64,000 nucleotides of DNA from an uncultured Lachnospiraceae bacterium (GCA_947586255.1 CANPXP010000003.1:1-64000), one strand, 5' to 3'. Positions 53,585 to 63,533 are shown, counted from the stretch's first letter. Translations and numbers: made by a program. The notes: generated from the letters alone by a model not told the origin.

Positions 53585-54856
53585 CTACGCTTCGTCGATC
53601 GCCTTGCCAATATCGTGCCGCATATACTTTCCCTCAAAATCGATCCGCTCTGTCGCCCGGTAAGCATTCGTTCGGGCCTCCTTCAGATTCGCGCCCTTGG
53701 CCGTAATTCCAAGCACCCGTCCGCCGTTCGTGACGACGCCCTGCTCGGTCAACTTCGTCCCCGCATGGAAGCAGTAACAGCCGTCCGCTCCGTCGAAGCG
53801 CTCCAGCCCGCTGATCGGGAACCCCTTCTCATAAGCCTCCGGGTATCCCTGCGACGCCAGAACCACGCAGACCGCCGCATTGTCCTCAAACTGCAGATCG
53901 ATCCGGTCCAGCGTGCCGTCGATGCAGGCCTCCATCACGTCGATAATATCGTTCTTCATGCGCGGCAGCACCACCTGCGCCTCCGGATCGCCGAATCTGG
54001 CATTGTACTCCAATACCCGCGGTCCGTCCTGCGTCAGCATCAACCCGAAGAAGATGACGCCTTTGAAGGGTCTTCCCTCCGCCGCCATGGCGTCCACCGT
54101 CGCCTGATAAATATATTTCCGGCAAAATGCATCCGTCTCCTCCGTGTAGAACGGGCTGGGTGAAAAAGTACCCATGCCGCCGGTGTTCAGGCCCTGATCG
54201 CCGTCCTTCGCGCGCTTGTGGTCCTGCGCGGAGGACATGATTTTGATGGTCTTGCCGTCCACAAAGGAGAGCACGGACACCTCTCTGCCCGTCATGAACT
54301 CCTCGATCACCATGCGGCTGCCGGCGTCGCCGAATTTTTTGTCCTGCATGATCGTCCTGACGCCCGCTTTCGCCTCCTCCAGATTCTGGCAGATCAGCAC
54401 ACCCTTGCCCAGGGCCAGTCCGTCCGCCTTGAGCACGACGGGCATTTTCGCGTGCTCCAGATAGGCGAGCGCCGCCGCCGGATCGTCGAAATTCTCATAG
54501 GCCGCCGTGGGAATCCCGTATTTTTTCATCAGATCCTTGGAAAAAGCCTTGCTGCCCTCCAAGATCGCCGCATTCTTCCGGGGGCCGAAAACGCGCAGGC
54601 CGGCCTCCTCCATCACATCCGCCAGTCCACCGGCCAGGGGGTCATCCGGCCCGATGATAACCAGATCCACCGCCTTCTCTCTGGCAAACGCCGTCAGCTT
54701 ATCGAATTCCATGACGCCGATGGCCACGCACTCCGCAATCTGCGCGATGCCCGCGTTGCCGGGCGCGCAGTAAATTTTGTCCACTCTCGGGCTTTTGGCC
54801 ACGCTCTGCGCAATCGCATGCTCGCGCCCGCCGCCGCCTACAATCAATACTTTCAT
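53585..54856 (-). CDS. purD: Phosphoribosylamine-glycine ligase
   Basis: The 423-residue ATP-grasp enzyme starts MKVLIVGGGGREHAIAQS, with KADGLALGKGVLI, the signature GDQGLNTGGMGTFSP and EYNARFGDPEAQVVL. PurD joins phosphoribosylamine and glycine to form GAR, step 2 of purine synthesis. It is the last gene of the purE-purM-purN-purD run, 12 bases after purN. Confidence 0.97.
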   Translation of the reverse strand: MKVLIVGGGGREHAIAQSVAKSPRVDKIYCAPGNAGIAQIAECVAIGVMEFDKLTAFAREKAVDLVIIGPDDPLAGGLADVMEEAGLRVFGPRKNAAILEGSKAFSKDLMKKYGIPTAAYENFDDPAAALAYLEHAKMPVVLKADGLALGKGVLICQNLEEAKAGVRTIMQDKKFGDAGSRMVIEEFMTGREVSVLSFVDGKTIKIMSSAQDHKRAKDGDQGLNTGGMGTFSPSPFYTEETDAFCRKYIYQATVDAMAAEGRPFKGVIFFGLMLTQDGPRVLEYNARFGDPEAQVVLPRMKNDIIDVMEACIDGTLDRIDLQFEDNAAVCVVLASQGYPEAYEKGFPISGLERFDGADGCYCFHAGTKLTEQGVVTNGGRVLGITAKGANLKEARTNAYRATERIDFEGKYMRHDIGKAIDEA

Positions 54857-54868
54857 CCGTATGCTACC

Positions 54869-55516
54869 TCACTTTTTCTCATCCGCGTTCTCTGTCACGA
54901 TTTTCACATGTCCGTCCTCCACGGACACTCTGCCCGCCGCGATCAGCGCGATGCTCTCGGGCAGAATCTTCCACTCCGCCTCTTCCATCACGCGCCTCTG
55001 CAGCGTCTCCGGGGTATCCTCCGGTCTCACGGCCACGGCCTTCTGCATGATGATCGGCCCCGTATCCGTTCCCCTGTCCACGAAGTGCACGGTCGCCCCG
55101 GTGACCTTCACGCCCCGCGCCAGCGCTGCCTCGTGCACCTTCAGCCCGTAATATCCCGTTCCGCAGAAGGACGGAATCAGGGACGGGTGTATGTTGATAA
55201 TCCTGTTTTCATATTTCTGTATGAGTGCCGGCGGGAGGACGACCAGAAAACCCGCCAGCACAATCAGGTCGGGAGCCGCCTCGTCCACCGCCGCAAGCAG
55301 CGCCTCGTTGAACCTCTCTCTGTCTTCATAGTCGCGGGGCGACACACACACCGCCTCGATGCCGGCCTGTCTCGCCCGCTCCAGCGCATAGGCGTTTCTG
55401 TTGTTGCCGATCACCCGCACAATCTCCGTGTCCTGGATCGCTCCCTGCCGCACCCCGTCTATGATCGCCTGCAGATTCGTGCCGCCGCCGGACACGCACA
55501 CCGCTATTCTGAACAT
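54869..55516 (-). CDS. purN: Phosphoribosylglycinamide formyltransferase
   Basis: The protein has 215 residues from the ATG at 55516, which follows GGAGG; the open frame extends 30 codons further upstream without support. It has AVCVSGGGTNLQAII, INIHPSLIPSFCG with the catalytic His region, and VDRGTDTGPIIMQ. PurN moves a formyl group from 10-formyl-THF to GAR. It lies between purM and purD. Confidence 0.96.
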   Translation of the reverse strand: MFRIAVCVSGGGTNLQAIIDGVRQGAIQDTEIVRVIGNNRNAYALERARQAGIEAVCVSPRDYEDRERFNEALLAAVDEAAPDLIVLAGFLVVLPPALIQKYENRIINIHPSLIPSFCGTGYYGLKVHEAALARGVKVTGATVHFVDRGTDTGPIIMQKAVAVRPEDTPETLQRRVMEEAEWKILPESIALIAAGRVSVEDGHVKIVTENADEKK

Positions 55517-55614
55517 ATTTTTCCTCCGTTTCCGGGCTATCCGGCCGACGGCCCGTGCAGCTCCTGCGCCGCGGCAGCACCGCTCCGGGCGTTTCCACGC
55601 TAGCATTGCCGTCG

Positions 55615-56640
55615 TTACCGAACGACAGCCTCCCGCTCGCCTGCCACAATCTCACCCACCGCGTAAGCCTTCTCGCCCGCACCCTCCAGCGCCGCGATCG
55701 TCCGCTCCGCGTCCGCCGCATCCACGGCCAGCACCATGCCGAGACCCATGTTGTAGGTGTTGTACATCATCTTCTCCTCTAGGCCGCCCTTCTTCTGAAG
55801 CAGTCCAAAGATCGGAGGAACCGGATAGCTGTCCTTGTGAACGACCGCCGTCACGCCCTCCGGAAGCATCCGGGGGATATTCTCGTAGAAGCCGCCGCCC
55901 GTGATGTGGCTGCAGCCCTTGACGGTGATGCCCGCCTCGCGCACCGCCCGCAGCGCTTTGACGTAAATTCTCGTAGGCGTAAGAAGCGTCTCGCCCAGCG
56001 TTGCGCCCAGCTCTTCATAGTAGGTGTCCAGGCTCTCTCTCGTCATCTCGAAGACTTTGCGGACAAGGGAAAAACCGTTGCTGTGCACGCCAGATGAAGC
56101 GATGCCGATCAGCCGGTCGCCCGGCCTGATCTGCTCTCCCGTGATCAGCTCCTTCCGGTCCGCCACCCCCACCGCAAAGCCCGCGAGGTCGTACTCCTCC
56201 TCCGGCATCAGCCCGGGATGCTCCGCCGTCTCGCCGCCGATCAGCGCGGCGCCTGCCTGCCTGCAGCCCTCCGCCACACCGCCGACGATGGCCGCGATCT
56301 TCTCGGGGTAATTCTTCCCGCACGCTATGTAATCGAGGAAAAACAGCGGCTCGCCGCCGGCGCACGCCACGTCGTTGACGCACATCGCCACGCAGTCGAT
56401 TCCCACCGTATCGTGCTTATCCAGCAAAAACGCCAGCTTGATCTTGGTGCCGACCCCGTCCGTGCCGGACAAGAGCACGGGATCCTCCATCTCCCTGATC
56501 TTCGCCAGGGAAAAAGCGCCCGAGAATCCGCCCAGACCGCCCAGAACCTCCGGCCGCATCGTTCCCTTCACATGGTCTTTCATCAGTTCTACCGCCCGGT
56601 AGCCCGCCTCAATGTCAACGCCCGCTGTCTTGTAATCCAT
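55615..56640 (-). CDS. purM: Phosphoribosylformylglycinamidine cyclo-ligase
   Basis: The 341-residue AIR synthetase begins [19 protein letters not shown] and has [15 protein letters not shown], the GGETAEHPG motif with [10 protein letters not shown], and [15 protein letters not shown]. PurM closes the imidazole ring of AIR. GGAGGTAGG precedes the ATG. It lies 39 bases after purE. Confidence 0.97.
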   Translation of the reverse strand: MDYKTAGVDIEAGYRAVELMKDHVKGTMRPEVLGGLGGFSGAFSLAKIREMEDPVLLSGTDGVGTKIKLAFLLDKHDTVGIDCVAMCVNDVACAGGEPLFFLDYIACGKNYPEKIAAIVGGVAEGCRQAGAALIGGETAEHPGLMPEEEYDLAGFAVGVADRKELITGEQIRPGDRLIGIASSGVHSNGFSLVRKVFEMTRESLDTYYEELGATLGETLLTPTRIYVKALRAVREAGITVKGCSHITGGGFYENIPRMLPEGVTAVVHKDSYPVPPIFGLLQKKGGLEEKMMYNTYNMGLGMVLAVDAADAERTIAALEGAGEKAYAVGEIVAGEREAVVR

Positions 56641-56679
56641 GTCCTACCTCCAATATGGTAATATCTGCCGCCCAATCCG

Positions 56680-57189
56680 TCAGTTGCCCGGATAATTCCT
56701 GTATCCCACTTCCTGCAGCTTCGCGTCCTTCTTCTGCACGCTCTCCTTCAGGCTCTGCGAGTAATCCTTCAGCCTCTGCAGCAGCGCCGGATCGGAGGTC
56801 GCCAGAATCTTCGCCGCCAGAATGCCGGCGTTCTGTCCGCCGCCGATGGCCACCGTGGCCACAGGAATGCCGGAGGGCATCTGCACGATGGAGTACAGGG
56901 AATCCACGCCGCCGAGATCGGAAGTCTTCATCGGCACGCCGATCACCGGCATCGGAAAGATCGCCGCGCACATGCCGGGCAGATGCGCCGCCTTGCCCGC
57001 TCCCGCGATGATCACCTTGAAGCCTCTGCTCTCGGCGCTCTTCGCATACTCGAAGAAAACGTCGGGCTCCCTGTGGGCGGAGATGATCGTCATCTCGTAG
57101 GAGATCCCCAGATCCTCCAGGATATCCGCCGCCTTCGCCATTACGGGCATATCGGAATCGCTGCCCATCACAATGCCAACCTGTGCCAT
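56680..57189 (-). CDS. purE: N5-carboxyaminoimidazole ribonucleotide mutase
   Basis: The protein has 169 residues from the ATG at 57189, which follows GGAGG; a longer frame to 57210 is unlikely. It shows VGIVMGSDSDMPVM, ISAHREPDVFFEYA and AGAGKAAHLPGM, the substrate-binding parts of class I PurE. It is the first gene of the purine run, so the operon promoter should lie in 57190-57355. Confidence 0.96.
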   Translation of the reverse strand: MAQVGIVMGSDSDMPVMAKAADILEDLGISYEMTIISAHREPDVFFEYAKSAESRGFKVIIAGAGKAAHLPGMCAAIFPMPVIGVPMKTSDLGGVDSLYSIVQMPSGIPVATVAIGGGQNAGILAAKILATSDPALLQRLKDYSQSLKESVQKKDAKLQEVGYRNYPGN

Positions 57190-57355
57190 ATGTGCCCTCC
57201 TCCTTATCATAAGAATCCTATGTCAAAAACAAAAATCCGCCGTCGCCGCACCACAACATCTTGTGGCAGCGCATAGCAATACTTATAATCAGTGTACTAG
57301 ATTTTCCGGCAATGCGCAACCATCATTTCTATGATTGCCCTCACAAAAACGCGTC
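57190..57355 (-). promoter_or_regulatory. Spacer upstream of purE with a small hairpin and a weak promoter candidate
   Basis: CCACAA-CATC-TTGTGG (57251-57266) is a small perfect hairpin. A weak promoter candidate is TTGCCG (57307-57312) with TATAAG (57282-57287) on the minus strand, but its 19-base spacing is long. No riboswitch or PurR box was recognised. Confidence 0.3.
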
Positions 57356-59482
57356 TCAGCCGGACACCTGAAACGCCCGGTTCAGCTCCTCGCACCCTTC
57401 CAGGACGAATTGACCGTCTCGGATAATGAAAATCCGCTCACCCGACACGGTCGACACAGAAATCTCTCCCAGCTCATCATAAGGGATCGTAATGTCCGTA
57501 TGGCACTGGAAATAAGCCTTGCTGACATCTGTGTCACGTAAAAGTGACACTTCATTGTCTTTTGCGATGATCTCCTTGCCGTCCGGATTATAGACCCGCA
57601 CGTTCTCCGCGTGGGAGTAGCAGGTGTCCCCCACCGCAAAGTGCGGCCCGGTCTTCTCCGCGATCAGAATCGGCAGCTTGTCCTCTATGCCGTATCTGCG
57701 CGCCGCCACATAGGCCGTGGTGTTCGTGCCGATGGCAAACTCCCCCAGCGGCAGCGTATCGTGATGAAAGAGCACATTGTCCTTGATGTATTTGCGGTTC
57801 TCCTCCTCCGATGGGAAGTTCGCACAGCCGTAACCGGCCACCATGCCGTCCTCGAAGCGCAGCCACAGATCCCTGTATTCCAGTCCGTTCAGGAATACTC
57901 GCGTCACGTGCAGCATCCCGTTCGTCCCCGCCAGCACCGGCGAGGTGAAAACCTCCCCCACGGGGATGTTCACATCCGCCACGCAGTTCTCGAAGTTCGT
58001 CTCCTTCGCGGGATCGCGCAGCTCGTGCAGTCTGACCGTCATATCCGTCCTGTTGCCGCCGCATCCTTTGACCGTCACAGTCACTCCGGCGTCCAGCGCG
58101 TCTATGAGCTTCTGCTGAATCCCCCGGTAGAGTCTGTAATCCAGCGTGTTGATCCGCACGATGTCGTCGAAAATTTCCTCGTAGCGCTCGCCGATCTCCG
58201 GCGACGGAAAGGCGATGATCGTAAAGCTTCTCTCCTCGCCCGGAATATATTCGTTCTGCAGCGCGCCCGCCTTGACAGCATACTCCGCGGACAGCTTCTG
58301 CTGCTTCCCGCTCAGCCTGCAGGCCGTCTCCTTTGTCCTGGGCGCAAAGGGCTTCTCCCCGAAGATCTCCACCACCGCCGGGCCTCCGAACACGGCCGCC
58401 TCCGCCCGGTAGCGCTCATAGGCGCTCCGCATGCCCTCCAGCCTGCGCTCCGCGAAGGGCTTATCCAGAATCAGCGCCAGATCCTCCCTGTGATCGTAGT
58501 CGAACTGCCGGTTCGGGTTCGCCCCGAAGAAACCGTTCTTCTCCACGCTCCGTCCCTGAAAGAGATTTGAGCCCGCGCGATACATCGAAGGGCGTAGACC
58601 GATTCGGTCAAAATTCAGAACCGCCTGCCGGATCATCCGTTCAAATCCCAACGCATAGCGGATATTCACCGTCTTCTTGATCGAGATATCCTTATTGCCC
58701 GCCTCGAAACCGATCCGGTATCCCTCCGTGTAGGTATCCGCCATCAGTCTGATCTTTTCCTCCGGCAGACTGCACAGATGCGCGGCCGTCCTGATCTCGC
58801 TGTCCGTCACGTACTCGCCGTAATAATAGAGATAGCGCGGATCGCTCAGATCGCTCTCCATCACGATCCTGCTGGCAAAATCCCGCTCCGGGCACAGAAG
58901 GCCGGCCGTTCTCTCCAGAGCGGCCGTCTCACAGTAATCGCCCGCATACCAGTACAGGATCTGCCGGATCGTCTCCGGCGCGGGCTGCCCGCTATCCGCT
59001 TCGCCCGCGCCCTGTTCCGCAGCCTCCTGCGCGGCGCAGACAAACGCCTGATACACCTCCAGCAGAAGTTCCATGCGGATCACCATATCCGAACGGTTCT
59101 GCTCGAAAGCCGCCGGTATCATGCCGCGCAGTTCCGCACAGAGTAACGAGAGCATCTGTCCGAGCGGCCTGCCCAGTCTGGCGGCGGCATAGTCCGGATC
59201 GGCGTAGCTTTCGGCATAATGCTCCGGCAGAATGTCCGCGTAGAGCTCCCTGTTAAAGTCCTGCAGCTGCGCAAGCGTCATGCGGCGAAGATCGCCGCTC
59301 TCCACGATCCGCCATGCCCTGTCCGCAAGCAGCACGAAATCCGCCATGCGGCCGAAATATGTCTGTACCTCTTCCGCGCAGAGCAACTCGCCCGGTATCT
59401 CCCGGATCCGCTCATACGCCAGGCGGTACCGCTCCGTCTCCAAGTCGTTTCTGTCCGCCTCGGACAGATAGATGTCTTCCAT
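57356..59482 (-). CDS. Probable M29-like aminopeptidase
   Basis: The 708-residue protein starts at ATG 59482 after GGAGGAG. The N-terminal 300 residues are helical and not recognised. The C-terminal half resembles M29 leucyl aminopeptidases: TMKGCGGN-like VTVKGCGGNRTDM, NCVADVNIPVGEVFTSPV, LGEFAIGTNTTAYVAARRY, ILIAEKTGPHFAVGDTCYSHAEN. The conserved E, H and D residues in these stretches would bind the metals. It is a long version of the family, so the extra N-terminal part may set substrate choice. It probably acts in cytoplasmic peptide turnover. Confidence 0.75.
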   Translation of the reverse strand: MEDIYLSEADRNDLETERYRLAYERIREIPGELLCAEEVQTYFGRMADFVLLADRAWRIVESGDLRRMTLAQLQDFNRELYADILPEHYAESYADPDYAAARLGRPLGQMLSLLCAELRGMIPAAFEQNRSDMVIRMELLLEVYQAFVCAAQEAAEQGAGEADSGQPAPETIRQILYWYAGDYCETAALERTAGLLCPERDFASRIVMESDLSDPRYLYYYGEYVTDSEIRTAAHLCSLPEEKIRLMADTYTEGYRIGFEAGNKDISIKKTVNIRYALGFERMIRQAVLNFDRIGLRPSMYRAGSNLFQGRSVEKNGFFGANPNRQFDYDHREDLALILDKPFAERRLEGMRSAYERYRAEAAVFGGPAVVEIFGEKPFAPRTKETACRLSGKQQKLSAEYAVKAGALQNEYIPGEERSFTIIAFPSPEIGERYEEIFDDIVRINTLDYRLYRGIQQKLIDALDAGVTVTVKGCGGNRTDMTVRLHELRDPAKETNFENCVADVNIPVGEVFTSPVLAGTNGMLHVTRVFLNGLEYRDLWLRFEDGMVAGYGCANFPSEEENRKYIKDNVLFHHDTLPLGEFAIGTNTTAYVAARRYGIEDKLPILIAEKTGPHFAVGDTCYSHAENVRVYNPDGKEIIAKDNEVSLLRDTDVSKAYFQCHTDITIPYDELGEISVSTVSGERIFIIRDGQFVLEGCEELNRAFQVSG

Positions 59483-59557
59483 GTCTCCTCCGGTTCCTTT
59501 CCGCAGTGTTTCGATCTCCCCGCATCCCGTCCGCACGCCGGCTGCGCAGCGCCGCAT

Positions 59558-59878
59558 TCAGGCGTATGCGCCGGCGTACAGGATCACGCTGATCACGACA
59601 AGCGCCAGCACGTTCAGCGCTATGCCGAGATAACTGAACAGATAGAACTTGTCCCGCTCCGTCCTGGAGAGCAGTCCGAGCGCGATTCCCACAAACGCAA
59701 AAATCATCACCAGCAGCGCCGCCGCCCCGTACTGGCGCGGAATATCGCCCGCCCGAAGATAGCTCATGACAATCGCGTAGAGCAGCGTCGCCAGCGAGAT
59801 CACCCCCAGGATTGCGGACATGATCCCCTTCTGTGAATGTTCCCTGTTCGTGAACATATAGCTGTTTTTTTTCGCCAT
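59558..59878 (-). CDS. DUF6142-like small membrane protein
   Basis: The 106-residue protein has three likely transmembrane helices (GIMSAILGVISLATLLYAIV, AALLVMIFAFVGIALGLL, YLGIALNVLALVVISVILY) and the start MAKKNSYMFTNREHSQKG. It looks like the DUF6142 family known from Lachnospiraceae. The start at 59878 follows GGGGAACGG. Function unknown. Confidence 0.75.
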   Translation of the reverse strand: MAKKNSYMFTNREHSQKGIMSAILGVISLATLLYAIVMSYLRAGDIPRQYGAAALLVMIFAFVGIALGLLSRTERDKFYLFSYLGIALNVLALVVISVILYAGAYA

Positions 59879-59952
59879 AACCGTTCCCCGCAAACGTTTG
59901 AAATGGGTATCTTCGCCTCTCCGAAAACACCCATTCGTCTTTAGTCTTCCGT

Positions 59953-60105
59953 CTAAAATAAAATCTTGCTTCTTCCCGCCAGCAGCTTGGCGCCGCCGAT
60001 CAAGAGCAGTATGCCGCTCGCCACACCGACCACCAGAACGACCGTGCCGACCGCGATGCTCAGCGCGCCCGTGCCGCCCATCGTCTTATAAGTTTTCTCT
60101 TCCAT
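59953..60105 (-). CDS. Small 50-residue membrane protein
   Basis: The frame reads MEEKTYKTMGGTGALSIAVG, then one long hydrophobic helix (about residues 14-38), ending LLAGRSKILF. GGAAACG precedes the ATG. Gene-like spacing between the DUF6142-like gene and pyrE, a basic C-terminus and the clean helix support a real gene. Function unknown. Confidence 0.7.
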   Translation of the reverse strand: MEEKTYKTMGGTGALSIAVGTVVLVVGVASGILLLIGGAKLLAGRSKILF

Positions 60106-60155
60106 ATTTCGTTTCCTTTCCCTTCTATGTTGTCGCTTCGCCGATCCGCGCCGCC

Positions 60156-60833
60156 CTACTTCGCACCGTACTGTTCATAGTATGCGTCGATCGCCGCCTT
60201 TAATGTGTCGTCGATATAGACTGTCCCCTGATAAGGTCTGTTGTACAGGCACTCCACAACCTCCGCCATCGTCACGATCGCGCCCGTCTCAAAGCCGTAC
60301 TTTTCCCGGATTTCCTCGAGCGCGCTCTTCTCGCTCTCCAGTCCGCGTTCCATCCTGTTCAGGGAGACCATCAGCCCCTTGATCTCCACGTTCGCCTGAC
60401 TCTTGAGAATCGGAAAAGTCTCCTCGATAGATTTGCCTGAAGTCGTCACATCCTCGATGATCACGACTCTGTCGCCGTCCTGCAGCTTGCTGCCGAGCAG
60501 GATGCCCGTATCTCCGTGATCCTTTACCTCCTTGCGGTTGGAGCAGTAGCGGATCTCTTTGCCGTACAGCTCGCTGATCGCCATCGTCGTCGCCACGGAG
60601 AGCGGAATCCCCTTATACGCCGGTCCGAACAATACGTCGAAGTCCAGCCCGTATCTGTCATGGATTGCCTTCGCGTAGTATTCTCCCAGCCGCTTCAGCT
60701 GCGCGCCCGTCACATAGGCGCCCGCGTTCATGAAAAAGGGAGATTTTCTGCCGCTCTTCAATGTGAAGTCGCCGAACTTCAATACCCGGCTGTCCACCAT
60801 AAACTCGATAAATTCCCGCTTATACTGTTCCAT
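60156..60833 (-). CDS. pyrE: Orotate phosphoribosyltransferase
   Basis: The protein has 225 residues from the ATG at 60833, which follows GGAGGAG. It has LKSGRKSPFFMNAG, the PRPP loop RVVIIEDVTTSGKSIEE and FGPAYKGIPLSVATTMA. PyrE makes OMP from orotate and PRPP. It lies 70 bases downstream of pyrF. Confidence 0.96.
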   Translation of the reverse strand: MEQYKREFIEFMVDSRVLKFGDFTLKSGRKSPFFMNAGAYVTGAQLKRLGEYYAKAIHDRYGLDFDVLFGPAYKGIPLSVATTMAISELYGKEIRYCSNRKEVKDHGDTGILLGSKLQDGDRVVIIEDVTTSGKSIEETFPILKSQANVEIKGLMVSLNRMERGLESEKSALEEIREKYGFETGAIVTMAEVVECLYNRPYQGTVYIDDTLKAAIDAYYEQYGAK

Positions 60834-60903
60834 CGCAATCTCCTCCTGACTCCCTGCGCCGCCATCCATTTATTTTCCGCTCATGCGTTTTGGCCGGCAC
60901 AGG

Positions 60904-61848
60904 CTATCCCCTCGCCGCCAGCGCCTGCGCGATATCCTCCTTCATGGCGAGCACCGCCGCTCTGGACGCGTCCGCGAAATTCTCCTCGCCGTACTTCGCG
61001 TACTGCTCCTGCTGGTACGCCGCGATGATTCCTCTGGAGGAATTGATGATCGCCCCCAGCCCGTCCTCGTTGAAGAAATGCACCAGATCCGCGCCCCTGC
61101 CGCCCTGCGCGCCATAGCCCGGCACGAGGATAAAGGTTTTCGGCATGATCGCCCGCAGAATCCTGCCCTGCTCCGGATAGGTCGCACCCACCACGGCGCC
61201 CACATTGCTGTAGGCTGTGCCCATGCACTCCTCACCCCAGGCGGCCACCTGCTCGCCCACGATCTCATAGAGCGGCCTCTCCCTGCCGCCCTCTTCCCTC
61301 ACAAGCCTGTCCTGAAACTCCCCGCTGCTGGGATTCGACGTCTTCACAAGCACGAAGATGCCCTTCCGCTCTTCCCGGCACACCTTGATAAAAGGCTTCA
61401 CGCCGTCCGAGCCGAGATAGGGGTTCACCGTCACGAAGTCCTCGTCGAAGCCCCGGCACATCGTCCCGCCGACCTGCACCTGCCCCAGATGCCCCGTCGC
61501 GTAAGCCTCGGAGGTCGAGCCGATATCGCCGCGCTTCACATCGCCGATCACGATCAGCCCCTTTTCCTTACAGTATTCCACAGTCCTCTGAAAAGCGATC
61601 AGGCCCTCGACGCCGAACTGCTCGTACATGGCGATCTGCGGCTTCACCGCGGGAATCAGGTCGCACACCGCGTCCACGATCGCCTTGTTATACTGCCAGA
61701 CCGCCTCCGCCGCGCCCTTCATCGTCTCCCCGTACTCCGCGAACGCCCTCTTGAGAAGGTGCCCGGGGATGAGTTTCATCGTCGGGTCCAGCCCCACTAC
61801 GATCGGCGCCTGTGTCTTCCGAATCTTCTCTGTCAGTCTGTCTATCAT
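60904..61848 (-). CDS. pyrF: Orotidine 5'-phosphate decarboxylase
   Basis: The protein has 314 residues from the ATG at 61848, which overlaps the upstream stop (ATGA); the open frame runs 46 codons further without a site. It has PIVVGLDPTMKL, the catalytic VIGDVKRGDIGSTSEAYA and FILVPGYGAQGG. Its length fits the type 2 OMP decarboxylases. It forms UMP from the product of PyrE. Confidence 0.96.
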   Translation of the reverse strand: MIDRLTEKIRKTQAPIVVGLDPTMKLIPGHLLKRAFAEYGETMKGAAEAVWQYNKAIVDAVCDLIPAVKPQIAMYEQFGVEGLIAFQRTVEYCKEKGLIVIGDVKRGDIGSTSEAYATGHLGQVQVGGTMCRGFDEDFVTVNPYLGSDGVKPFIKVCREERKGIFVLVKTSNPSSGEFQDRLVREEGGRERPLYEIVGEQVAAWGEECMGTAYSNVGAVVGATYPEQGRILRAIMPKTFILVPGYGAQGGRGADLVHFFNEDGLGAIINSSRGIIAAYQQEQYAKYGEENFADASRAAVLAMKEDIAQALAARG

Positions 61849-62249
61849 AACTCTTTTCCTTCCAGATCTTTCAATACATACTGGTTCTCTATATAATAGG
61901 AGAATTCGTCCCTGGACACCCAGATCCACTCGCCGTAATCCTCCGGGAGCACGATATTGTCCTCGTCCTCCTCCTTGATGGAGCACAGATAGGCGATGCC
62001 TACGCAGTGGGTATCCCCCAGCATGTTCGACCAGGTATACACGATTCTGTCGATCGTTCCCTCTACGGACAGAAGCTCCCTGATCGCGCGGCGCATCGTG
62101 TCATCCGGTGCCTCGCCGTGCTTCACCTCGGCGTCGATAAACTCCCAGACAAAGGGATCCGGAATACGGTCGTCCACCCATCTCTTGATCAAAAGATACT
62201 TGTCACCTTTCTTGATAATGCCCTTTACTCTGATAAAAGTACTCTCCAT
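61845..62249 (-). CDS. NUDIX-like protein with a degenerate NUDIX box
   Basis: The 134-residue protein starts at ATG 62249 after AAAGGCGG. It has the NUDIX layout: strand TFIRVKGIIKKGDKYLLIKR, then WEFIDAEVKHGEAPDDTMRR and AIRELLSVEGTI where the box G-x5-E-x7-REUxEE-xGU should be. The RE-L is present, but the two glutamates are replaced by S and V. Hydrolase activity is therefore doubtful; a binding or regulatory role is possible. It overlaps pyrF by four bases and is probably translationally coupled to it. Confidence 0.68.
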   Translation of the reverse strand: MESTFIRVKGIIKKGDKYLLIKRWVDDRIPDPFVWEFIDAEVKHGEAPDDTMRRAIRELLSVEGTIDRIVYTWSNMLGDTHCVGIAYLCSIKEEDEDNIVLPEDYGEWIWVSRDEFSYYIENQYVLKDLEGKEL

Positions 62250-62317
62250 TCCGCCTTTCCATCCTCCTGAAAATATGTATAGCAAAATAGTACCATCGGC
62301 TCATGCCCTTGTCAATC

Positions 62318-63397
62318 TCATCTCGTCCGCAGAAACTCGTACTCCCGTTTCGCGGCCTCGTCGTCCGGATAGGACTGCAGATAGCTGCTCATGAGCGCCG
62401 CCGCGGTCTTGTAATCCCGCATGTACTCGTAGGTGACGACCTCGTTGAACTTGAGCGTCTGCATCATGTCGTTGTCCTCGACGTTCATCGCCGCCTGAAA
62501 AGCGCTGAGCGCCTCCTCGTACTCCCCCATCTTCATCCTGCACAGGCCGAGCTGATTGTAGATCTCCGCCTTGGTCTGGTCATTCTGCGTGTAGTCCGCA
62601 TAGATTCCCGAGGCATAATTGTAATCTCCCAGCGCCTCGTAGGTCCTGCCCAGATACAGGGCCGCGCCGTAGTCCGTCGCGGGCTTCAGCCGCGTCAGAT
62701 AATCGCGGGCATTCTCGTAATCTCCCATATAGTAACAAATCCGTCCCATATCGTAGTCCGATATGGACTTCTCATTCTCCGTCAATGCATTCTGCAGATA
62801 GACCAGTCCCGCGTCCTTGTACCCGTACTTCTCAAGCGCCATATAGATGCGTATCATCTGGTCATAGTCCCTGCTGTCCAGCGCCACCGCCTGCCCGAAA
62901 TCCGTCTGCGCCTCCTCGAAGCTGCCGCTCGACAGCTTCACCAGCCCGCGCAGATAGTAGGCGTTCTTCTCCCGCGGCCGAAGCGCCAGGATCGCGTCGT
63001 AGGCGCCTATGGCGTCCTGGGGCCTTCCCGCCTTGTAGTAGGCCGTCGCCAGATAATAGTTGATGTCAAAATCAATGTCCTGCACACCGCTGCCGCCGGC
63101 CCGAAGCGCCGCCTCCAGCCAGGAGGCCGCCTCCTCGTACTTCGTCTGTCCCAGACAGGCGATTCCCATGCCGCGACAGAGAAGCTGTTCGTTCTCCCCA
63201 GCCTCCTGCGCTTTCTGAAAACAGTCCAGCGCCTCCTCATACTCCAGCGCCGCAACCGCCTCCATACCCTGCTTCGTGTAGTTTGGCGTCTCTTCTCCGC
63301 AGCCGCCGAGTAACGCGGCAGCGGTCATCAGCGCTGCCGCCGTCCGCAGTCCGAAACCGCCCCTGTGGAGTTCACCTTTTTTCTCTCTCTTCGTCAT
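62318..63397 (-). CDS. TPR-repeat lipoprotein
   Basis: The 359-residue protein starts at ATG 63397 after GGGGAAGAG. Its signal peptide ends in a lipobox (AALLGGCGEE; Cys near residue 32), so it should be anchored outside the membrane. The rest is about nine tetratricopeptide repeats, for example YEEALDCFQKAQEAGENEQL and QDAIGAYDAILALRPREKNAYY. It probably binds or organises proteins at the cell surface. Confidence 0.82.
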   Translation of the reverse strand: MTKREKKGELHRGGFGLRTAAALMTAAALLGGCGEETPNYTKQGMEAVAALEYEEALDCFQKAQEAGENEQLLCRGMGIACLGQTKYEEAASWLEAALRAGGSGVQDIDFDINYYLATAYYKAGRPQDAIGAYDAILALRPREKNAYYLRGLVKLSSGSFEEAQTDFGQAVALDSRDYDQMIRIYMALEKYGYKDAGLVYLQNALTENEKSISDYDMGRICYYMGDYENARDYLTRLKPATDYGAALYLGRTYEALGDYNYASGIYADYTQNDQTKAEIYNQLGLCRMKMGEYEEALSAFQAAMNVEDNDMMQTLKFNEVVTYEYMRDYKTAAALMSSYLQSYPDDEAAKREYEFLRTR

Positions 63398-63533
63398 ATT
63401 CCGATCTCTTCCCCGGTCTGCTCTCCTGCGATCTGCCTCTTCGCCGGGCACGGGGCGTCGCAGGCATCTGTGCCCGCCGGGAATCCTCTCACTGATAATA
63501 GTACCACATCGCGCGCCCGATTCCAAGCGCGGC

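Noticed and set aside
54218-55603. Plus-strand open frame of 461 codons
   Set aside because: It lies antisense to purD and purN, which have complete family motifs.
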